DNA from: Bacteroidota bacterium | GTDB lineage: Bacteria; Bacteroidota; Bacteroidia; Bacteroidales; CAIWKO01 | NCBI GenBank assembly: GCA_037133915.1 | Contig: JBAXND010000009.1 | Location: 43,890 to 107,889, forward strand | Length of the DNA: 64,000 nt | Direction: 5' to 3' | Made by a program: the position numbers and the translations under genes | Notes under the pieces: model-generated | Told to the model about the DNA's origin: nothing | What the model saw: the letters and a program-made list of their open reading frames with translations, nothing else | The model's database searches: none | Shown: positions 43,193 to 52,500 of the stretch, piece after piece | Layout: every line of letters starts with the position of its first letter | Numbering within the stretch: position 1 is the stretch's first letter

Positions 43193-45361
43193 ATGAAAAA
43201 GCTTCTACTTAGCCTGGCAATAATAATTGGATTCTTCGCTCTGCCGCACAGTGCCGGAGCACAAACATTTCCACCGCTTCCTCTGGTATACGGCTCGTCT
43301 CCCTTTCAGGATTCTTTGTGGGCATTTGACACAACCGGCAGCGCATACACAGTGAAAGTGCGCATGGGACCAACGCTTCCCGGTTTTACCATCACCGGTA
43401 TGAACGGGCTCGCCTTTGACCCCTGTGGTTTAAAAACGTACATAATCTTAAAAGTAAGCGGTGTTACAGGCAGGGTGCTAGCTACCATAGATTTAAAAAC
43501 CGGGGTGTGCACACAGATAGGTAATTTAGGCGATAAATTCTCGTCTATTACATTTGACCGTACCGGCCAACTTTATGGTGTTACCGGTAATGGTGCTACT
43601 GTGCCCGAGACTTTTTTCTCTATAGACAAAACTACAGCTGCAACAACAATGCTTACTGCATTAGGCAATGGCGCCGATGGCGAGGTTATCTGTTACAACT
43701 ATTATGATAATATGATCTATCACTGGTCGGGGAATGGCACCCTGGTGTATGAAAAATTCTCATTAACGCCTCCATACACTATTACCGGAATCTCTGGTGC
43801 GCTAGGACTCAGTGAAACCTTTGGTGCTCTTTACCTCAGTCCAAACCGTTTCCTTCATTCAAATATTTCGAGCGCTTTTCATTACCTTGATACATTGGGC
43901 GTATATGGCGGTCTTCTTGCTACAAATCCTGACGACATCCGCGGATTGGTTTTCCCACCGGCTTTTGCAATTAACACGGATACCATTTGCGCAAAAGAGT
44001 CTATAACGGTAGCTGCCACGGGTCTTTATCTGCACAAAGCATATTATTATTGGGGCGACGGCAATGGCGATACTATTGTAAACGGAGGCGCAACGCATCA
44101 GTATAATTCATTCGGAAATTTTACAATTACCGTACTGCTCGATGACGGTTATTGCACGCCCGATACAGCTTACACTGTGAATATTCGTGTGAATCCACTT
44201 CCAAATGTCGGACTTAGCGGCAACACTTCCTTATGCCCCGGCGGAAGTCTGCTTCTGACGGGTTCTTCAGGCGGTACCAGCCAATGGTATTTCAACGGAA
44301 TTCTGATTCCGGGTGCCTCATCTCACACCTATCTTGCCGATTCGGCCGGTACATATAATATGACTAAAACCAATACAAACGGTTGTGTGGATTCTGCCGC
44401 TCTATCACTGATTGTGGTGGATGTTACCAATCCTGTAGTTAATCTTGGTCCGGATACTGTTATCTGCGCGGGCATTTTACTTGATGCTCAGAATACAGGC
44501 AGCAGTTTTTCATGGAACGATTTATCGACTTCACAAGGCCTCTATGCCGATACTACGAGCCTTTATTGGGTAGTGGTTACAGATACCAATGGCTGCACTG
44601 CAAACGACTCTGTAAATGTTACTGTGAATCCGCTGCCTGTGGTCACTTACGTTGAATTACTGGATACCGTTTGCCTGAATGCCGGCGACCTTACGCTGAC
44701 TGCCGGTTCGCCTGCAGGTGGTGTTTATACCGGAACAGGAGTTCTCAACGATACCTTCAATACGATTACCGGTGGCACAGGCCCCAATCTGATTACTTAC
44801 ACTTATACCGACGGCAATGGCTGCGTTAATTCCGATGCTTCGGTGATTGTTGTCAATGCACTGCCTGAGGTAGCTTACGTTGAATTACAGGATACTGTGT
44901 GCATCAATGAAGGAAACATCACACTGACTGCCGGAACACCAACAGGCGGCACATACAGCGGAGCCGGTGTAACGGGCAGTACTTTCAATACAACAACAGC
45001 CGGTATTGGTACGTTTACCATTACTTATAATTATACCGATGGTTACGGCTGTTCAAACAGTGTAACATCGCAGATTACGGTTGATCCTTGCAGCGGAATA
45101 CGCGAGAATGCTGCTACATTGCGCGATTATGAGGTGTTTCCAAATCCGTCAACAGGCATTTTCAACCTTCAGTCGGTAAGCGGAAATGGGAGAGAAGTAA
45201 ACATATCGGTATATAATTCCATTGGAAAACTTGTTTATGAAGCCCTCACAAATGCTGCAATTACCGGGATTGACCTTCGTAATTTAGCCGATGGAATCTA
45301 TACGATTTCACTGCGGTCGGCACAAAGCAATAAAGTAATAAAAGTGCTGAAGCAACAGTAG
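43193..45361 (+). CDS. T9SS-secreted protein with PKD and Ig-like repeats
   Basis: 722 aa. Signal peptide 1-23 (ends GAQ). Residues 30-255 look like a beta-propeller-type domain (repeated SITFDRTGQLYGVTG, FFSIDKTTAATTML pattern). A PKD domain spans about 265-335 (WGDGNGDTIV, YNSFGNFTITV). Two further Ig-like units follow, then two near-identical repeats that begin VTYVELLDTVCLNAG and VAYVELQDTVCINEG (about 480-635). The last 80 residues (YEVFPNPSTGIFNLQ, IYTISLRS, KVIKVLKQQ) are a type A sorting domain. Likely a surface adhesin; substrate unknown. A terminator follows at 45385-45416. Confidence 0.83.
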   Translation: MKKLLLSLAIIIGFFALPHSAGAQTFPPLPLVYGSSPFQDSLWAFDTTGSAYTVKVRMGPTLPGFTITGMNGLAFDPCGLKTYIILKVSGVTGRVLATIDLKTGVCTQIGNLGDKFSSITFDRTGQLYGVTGNGATVPETFFSIDKTTAATTMLTALGNGADGEVICYNYYDNMIYHWSGNGTLVYEKFSLTPPYTITGISGALGLSETFGALYLSPNRFLHSNISSAFHYLDTLGVYGGLLATNPDDIRGLVFPPAFAINTDTICAKESITVAATGLYLHKAYYYWGDGNGDTIVNGGATHQYNSFGNFTITVLLDDGYCTPDTAYTVNIRVNPLPNVGLSGNTSLCPGGSLLLTGSSGGTSQWYFNGILIPGASSHTYLADSAGTYNMTKTNTNGCVDSAALSLIVVDVTNPVVNLGPDTVICAGILLDAQNTGSSFSWNDLSTSQGLYADTTSLYWVVVTDTNGCTANDSVNVTVNPLPVVTYVELLDTVCLNAGDLTLTAGSPAGGVYTGTGVLNDTFNTITGGTGPNLITYTYTDGNGCVNSDASVIVVNALPEVAYVELQDTVCINEGNITLTAGTPTGGTYSGAGVTGSTFNTTTAGIGTFTITYNYTDGYGCSNSVTSQITVDPCSGIRENAATLRDYEVFPNPSTGIFNLQSVSGNGREVNISVYNSIGKLVYEALTNAAITGIDLRNLADGIYTISLRSAQSNKVIKVLKQQ

Positions 45362-45384
45362 TGCTGTTCAATGAAGTATATCTT

Positions 45385-45416
45385 GAAGCCGCCTCAAATG
45401 GGCGGCTTCTTTTTTG
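45385..45416 (+). terminator. rho-independent terminator
   Basis: GAAGCCGCC (45385-45393), loop of 7, GGCGGCTTC (45401-45409), then TTTTTT. A perfect 9-bp stem. Confidence 0.85.
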
Positions 45417-45485
45417 ACTGCTGTAATTTTTTACCTTTGTACCTGAATGCACTCCGATTAGTTCAATTTCTGTAAGAAGAATTCC

Positions 45486-46001
45486 ATGCTGCCCGACTAT
45501 TATAAAATTCTTGAAGTACCTGTCGATGCAACGAATGAAGAAATTCACCGTTCGTACCGAATGCTTGCTAAAAAACTGCATCCGGATGTGAATGGCAGCC
45601 CTGATGCGGAACTTCGGATTAAAACGCTGAACGAGGCTTATCAGGTGCTGATGCACCCGCTGAAAAGGAAAAAATACGATTTGCTGTTTACCTACGCAGT
45701 GTGGAAAGATTACAGAAAATACGGCACTTCATCAACGCGCAATCCCTCCTGGGAACAATACAATCAACGAACCGGCGAAACACCTGCTTCCGAAAGGCGC
45801 AAAACGCCCGGAATGTCGAGGCATTCAATCAGAATGATGAATAATTTTATTTTCTACTCCGTGCTGGTAATTGTTGTTGCGGGAATTGTTTTTAGTGTTA
45901 TAGATGCCGTGGTTAACCTCCATTTTCAGGGGCTTCTGTTTAGTGCCATCCTTGTCCTGATGCTATATTCTGTATGGTCCATGGTGCAGATTCGCAAGTG
46001 A
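45486..46001 (+). CDS. membrane-anchored J-domain protein
   Basis: 171 aa. Residues 4-68 are a J domain with YYKILEVPVDATNEEI, the HPD motif in KLHPDVNG (about residues 33-35), and LNEAYQVLMHPLKRKKYD. A basic, Ser/Thr-rich linker follows, then two membrane helices (about 115-140 and 145-165). J domains stimulate DnaK ATPase; membrane J proteins recruit it to the inner membrane. No G/F region or zinc domain, so this is a type III DnaJ-like protein, not DnaJ itself. Confidence 0.85.
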   Translation: MLPDYYKILEVPVDATNEEIHRSYRMLAKKLHPDVNGSPDAELRIKTLNEAYQVLMHPLKRKKYDLLFTYAVWKDYRKYGTSSTRNPSWEQYNQRTGETPASERRKTPGMSRHSIRMMNNFIFYSVLVIVVAGIVFSVIDAVVNLHFQGLLFSAILVLMLYSVWSMVQIRK

Positions 46002-46053
46002 AGTACATTCTGCTTATTACCTTCTTACACCAATCAAGGCTTGAAAATCTAAC

Positions 46054-46148
46054 GCTGTGGTTCTCTGTGGGACTCCGTGTACCTCTGTGGAATTTTTAAA
46101 GAATTAACCCGGAGAAAAACTGAGTTATCACTGAGTTACACAGAGAAA
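46054..46148. repeat. CTCTGTG-type inverted repeat in a 500-bp gap
   Basis: TTCTCTGTG (46061-46069) is perfectly complementary to CACAGAGAA (46139-46147). Near-copies of CTCTGTGG lie between them (46076 to 46092). The gap 46002-46501 contains no other recognisable feature except the -7 element at 46465-46472. Confidence 0.5.
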
Positions 46149-46464
46149 ATCGAACTCTTAATTCACTTTCTTATATAATTCAATAACGTTTTGCAATTTA
46201 TTCGAGTAATTGCTTGCGCCAGAATGCATGCTTTCATTATTCAGAGATATAAAATCTTCATGGAGGAATTACCGATACATCTATTATATTAAATATATTG
46301 CCATAAGATTAAAACTTTGTTAGATTTTCGATATTTCGTTTTTTTTTATGTTATACGAAATGAAATAAAATAGCTCTATATGGCTGTTTTTTAGCGGCTA
46401 TTAGATAGTAATTGAAGTTTTACTGATAGTTATCAACACCAATTAAAAGAGGTGTGTTTTGTTA

Positions 46465-46472
46465 TACATTTG
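46465..46472 (+). promoter_or_regulatory. -7 element for the giant secreted protein
   Basis: TACATTTG, 29 bp before the ATG at 46502. Confidence 0.5.
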
Positions 46473-46501
46473 TAATGAGAAAATCCTAAAACCCCACCAT
46501 T

Positions 46502-49500
46502 ATGAGAAAATTATTTACTTTTTTACTTATTTGTGCTCTGGGTCTTACACAGACTTTTGCGCAGTTCTCTACGGATGTAAGTGTATCAGGTATTACACCC
46601 ACCGGCGGAACTATTTGCGACGGCACGTATCCGGTAACTATTTTAGTTACAAACGCCGATGCTGTTAATCCTACGAATGGCGTTGTGCCCGTGAATTATT
46701 ATCTGGATGGCGTTCTTATCGCGACGGTAAACACGCTTGCACCTCTTGCCGGAGGTGGTTCGGAACTTGTAGTTCTGGGCAATTTCGGAAACAAACCCGG
46801 AAAGCACAACATCTCTATCGTGGCAAATTATACGGGTGATATCAACCCGCTTAATAATGCCGCAAACAGTGCACTTATCGTGAAGTTCAACGGCACCTAT
46901 ACTATTGGTGCCTTACCGGGCAGCACGTTTCCTACCGTAAAAAAAGCTGTTGATAGTGTGAACGCTTACGGACTCTGTGGACCAACCGTGTTTAACTGTC
47001 AGACCGGCGGTTCGGAAACCAGCTCCGAAATTGTACTGTATACCACTACAACAAGTGCAACCAATACATTGACATTTAATGGCAGCGGTTATACAATTAC
47101 TGCCGGAACAGGTATTAACACAACTACCGACGGCATTATAAAAATCGCCGGTACGGATTATGTAACACTTGATGGCTTTACGCTGCTCGAGAATGCTGCA
47201 AACGTGACCGCCACTACTCAGATGGAGTGGGGAATTGCACTTTTGAAACAAACAAACTCAGCTCCATTTAACGGCTGTCAGTATAATGTGATTAAAAACT
47301 GTATCATCTCACTCAACAGAACCAATGTTAACTCAGTTGGTATTTATGTGAATAATCATATTGCCAATTCTACGACAGTACTTACCATTACTGCGGTAGG
47401 GGATGCCAATAGCTTCAATAAATTCGATGGCAATATTATCAGCAACGTTTTCATTGGTATCTATATTAATGGTTATAATGATGGTACTTCTCCTTATGCA
47501 CTTTATGATCAGAGCAATGAAATCGGGGCAACCAAAGGCAACCGCATTTACAACTTTGCCGGTGGTGCAGCAACCTCTTACGGCATTTATGCCCGGTATC
47601 AGAATAATGCAAAACTAATGCACAACAATATTAACAACCTTGCAGGTGGCGGGGTTGTCGGTGCAAGTACATTGTATGGCATCTATCACGCATCGTCTGT
47701 AAATAGCGTGGCGACGATAACATTTGACACGATTTCACTGGCACAGGGTGCCGTGGGAAGCCAGGTGGGCGGCATTGTCACCGCGGTTAGCGGTACCCGA
47801 AAAGTCACCATTTCTGACAACCTGCTGCAAAATATCTCAGGTACAACAAGCACAGGAACATTTTACGCTATTGCATTGAATATTTCCTCGGGCGGTTATC
47901 CGGATTCAGTGATTCTGAACAATAACAGGATTATCAATTGTACAAGCCTTGCTACAACCGGAAGTTTTTACGCTATGTATTGCAATGTAGGTTCATCTTA
48001 CGTCATGGTTCAGAACAACCGAATCGACAATATCAGCAAGCTGTCAGCAGGTGCGAGCTTTTATGGATATTACAATTTCGGTTCACCATCATCCGGACGC
48101 GAAACCATCAGTAATAATAAGGTCAGTAATATAACCCTCAATGGCGCAACGTCGTTTTATGGTTTTTACACAAGCACCGGCAGCGGCCAGAATAAGACCA
48201 TTACTTATGATACCGTTACTTCGATTACTGCCGGTAGTAACATTTTCTATGGTCTTTATTCTACCACCGGGAACACCGTAGATATTAACAACCTTATTGT
48301 TTCTACAGTTACGGTTGGATCAACACTTTCCTACGGTATTTATTGTTCAAGCGGTACTACTGTTAACCTGGCATCATGCAAAGTGAATAGTGTCACAGCC
48401 GGTGCCGGTTTTTATGGAATTTATCTGGGTACATCGGTTACCACTGCCAATATTAATACCAACATAGTTAATACAATTTCTGCAGGTGGAACCGTTTACG
48501 GAATGCAGTTGGCCGGAACCAATTACTCAGCCTACAGCAACAAAGTGTATGATCTTTCCACTTCGGGAAGTTCGGTTGCATACGGTTTGTACCTGTCGTC
48601 AACCAACGGCACCGTTTATAAAAATGAAGTGTACAACCTCAATGCAAGCGCAGCGGGCGGGTCAGTTGCCGGTATTTTTGTAACTACCGGTACTACACAT
48701 TATATATATAACAACTTTATTTCCGACCTCAAAGCGCCGATTGCCAATGCCGCAAATGCTGTTATTGGGATTAACCTTTCAGGCGGAACCACGTTGAATG
48801 TGTACTACAATACCATTTATCTGAATGCAAGCAGCACCGGTACTCTTTTTGGTTCAAGCGGTATCAATGCATCTACTACGCCGACTATTGATCTTCGCAA
48901 TAATATTGTCGTGAACAGAAGCACTCCGAATTCTACCGGTTATACAGTTGCATACAGAAGAAGCACAACCACTTTAACATCGTATGCTTCGACATCCAAC
49001 AATAACCTGTTTTATGCAGGCACACCGGGTGCGAACAACGTAATATTCTACGATGGCACTACGGCATACCAGACGCTTGCAAATTATAAGTTAGTCCCTG
49101 GTCTTGCTCCCAGAGATGCCAATTCAGTAACCGAATCAACTACGCCTTTCAACAATATTATTACGGCTCCTTACAACCTGCATCTTACCAACGCTGTTGG
49201 TACACAGTGCGAGAGTGGTGGTATAAGAATCACAACACCCATTGCTGTTACCAACGACTTTGACGGTGACATTCGCTGGGGCGAAACAGGTTATGCCGGC
49301 GCAGGAAGCGGTGTTGATATTGGTGCCGACGAAGGCAATTTCACCGGAATGGATTTGACAGGCCCGGGCATTTCTTACACTGCACTTGCCAATACAACAA
49401 GTACCACAACGGTGCCTTTCGCGAATGTAAGTATTATTGACCCAAGTGGTGTTGATACTACAACCGCTCTTCGTGCACGTTGCTATTTCAAGAAAAAAAC

Positions 49501-52500
49501 AAATGCCAATACATTTAATGATAATACAAACGGTACCGATGGCTGGAAATATGTGAAAGCCAACGGTCAGGTAACTCCCTTTGATTTCACCATTAACCAG
49601 AGCCTTATTTTTGGCGGCGTAGCTGTTGGCGATACTGTTCAGTATTTTGTGGTTGCTCAGGATAAAGTCGTACCTGCTAACCTGTCATTAAACAGCGGTA
49701 CTTTTGCAGCCGTTCCTACGGATGTAAATCTCACTTCAGCAGCCTTCCCGATAGGCGGAACAATTAATTACTATAAAATACTTCCGAGTATCTGTGGTAA
49801 CTTCACCATTGGAGCCGGCGGAAACTTTGCAACCATAACCGCTGCTGTTGCCGACCTTAATTCCAAGGTTATCTCATGTCCGGTTGTTTATACCTTACTT
49901 GATACATTGTATCGTGCTGCAGAAACCTTCCCCATTGTAATCAATGCCAATCTTGGAAGCAGTGCTACCAATACTGTTACATTCAAACCTGCAAGCGGTG
50001 TAAATGCACGCATTAAATCAGGTGCCAACGGAACTATCAGGCTGAATGGTGCCGATTACATTACTTTTGATGGCTCGAATAACGGAACAACTTCACGCAA
50101 TCTTATTATTCAGGATACCAACACTTCAAGTGCTGCGGCATTCTGGTTTGGCAGTACAGGAACCGCCACTGGCGCAACCTATAATGTTCTTAAGAATTGT
50201 GTAATTCTTGGTGGCTCTGCAACTACATCCGGTCTGTACGGCGTTTTCCTTGGCTCATCATCAAGTCTTGGTTCATCAGGAAATGACAATGACAATAACA
50301 CCATTCAGAACTGCGACATTCAGAAAACATACTACGGTATCTACGCACTTGCTTCTTCAACAGGCGTTGATAATAATTTAAGTATTCTGAACAACAGTAT
50401 CGGAAGCAGCACAGCTTCGAACTACATCGGTAACACCGGTCTTTACACCAGCTATATTGATGGTGGTAACATCAGTGGCAATACCATTTTCAAAGTGGTT
50501 TATTCGAGTAGTACACCTTATGGAATGAACCTAAATACATCAACCGTAAATACCACCGTCAGCAAGAATGTAATCAGAAATATTGAATACACCGGAACAG
50601 GTGGTTATGGTGGAAGAGGTATTTATGTGAATACAGGAAGTACAACGAGCAACATAACCCTCTCAAACAATATGGTTGCCGAGATTAAAGGCGACGGTTA
50701 CTCAGGGTTTGGTGCTTCATCACCTGTTGGTATCTTCCTCGATGGCACAACCGGTGGTATTAATGTGTGGTTCAACTCTGTTTTTATGAGTGGCAACCTG
50801 TCGTACAATACCGGTACCCTTACTACTGCAATGTTGTTATATACCTCAACCATTACCAACGTTGATTTGAGGAATAACATCTTTGAAAATACAATGAACA
50901 ACCCGAATAACTCTTCGGCAAAGAACTACGCAATCTATTCAGCTGCTGCCAATACCGCCTTCACCAAAATTGATTACAATGATTATTATGTATCAGGTGC
51001 ACAGGGTGTGTTTGGTTATATTGCTTCTGCTGATGTTGCATCATTGAGCGCATGGAAAACGGCTACTGCCAAAGATACCAACTCTATAAACGTTGACCCT
51101 GCATTTACCTCAACAATTGATCTTCACACAGCTTCCGTTGGTGTATACCATAATGGCAAAACCATTTCAGGGATTACCACTGATATTGATGGTGACGTTC
51201 GTAACAATCCTCCTTGTCTGGGAGCCGATGAGTTCACACTTGCAAGTGGCGATGCCGGAATTTTTGCAGTTAACCGTGCCTATTGCCCGGGAAGCCAGAA
51301 TGTAGTTGTTACACTTAAAAACTTCGGTGGTACCAACCTCACATCAGTTAAAATTGACTGGTCGGTGAACAGTGTACCTCAAACACAATTCTCATGGACC
51401 GGTACACTTGCACCGGGTGCAACCACCAATGTAACACTTACGCCCGCTTATACCTTTGCAGGAAGTACAGCCTATACCATTGTTGCCACAACCAGTCTTC
51501 CTAATGGTGTTGCCGACGGTAATACCTCCAACGATTCCAAAACCGAAACCGGAATTTATACCGGGTTGGCAGGTACAGTGGTTATTGGCCCTGCGGGAAC
51601 CTATGCAACACTTACTGCTGCAACAACTGATATGAACAGCAGCGGCATCTGCGGTCCTGTTATTCTTGAACTTAATGCTGCTTATGTTTCATCAGCCGAA
51701 ACCTTCCCGATTGTATTTAACCAGATAGCCGGAGTTTCCGCTACAAACACCATCACCCTTAGACCGGCAACCGGTGTTACAGCAGCAATCACGGGTTCGT
51801 CGGCTTCTACCATCATTAAAATTCTGGGTACTGATTACGTAACCATTGATGGTTCAAACAACGGCACCTCAACACGAGATCTGACAATAAGCAATACCGG
51901 CACCAGTACTTCATCCGGTGTTATCTGGATTGGAAGTGTAGGAAGCGGCGCGACCAACAATACGGTTAAAAACTGTATCATTACAGGTAACAGCTCTACA
52001 ACAACTGCAGCCGGTATCGTTATCGGAAGCGGTACTACATTCGGTAGTGCGGCCGAATTCGCAAACGATAATACCACCATTCAGAACAACCTTATTACGA
52101 AAATGCAAAATGCCGTATATCACAATGGCTTTGCTACCACTCCTTACGATCAGAACCTTACCATAACGGGTAATACATTTGGTTCGTCCACTGTTGCCAG
52201 CAAACTTGGATACAGAGGTATGATTCTCCAGAATGTTGATAATTTCACGGTTTCGGGAAATACCATTCTGGGTGTTGTGACTTCAACCAGCTCAACAACA
52301 ACCGGCATACAGTTGGGCTCAATTGCAACCAACGGTTCTATTGTGAAGAACTCCATTACGGATATTAAAAATACAAATGCACTCGGCTATGGTTCTAATG
52401 GGATGTATCTGGGTGGCACTTCAACTACAAGCAATATCCTGATTGCAAATAATATGATATCGGATGTGGCTTCTTACGGTTATACAGGATATACTTCGGC

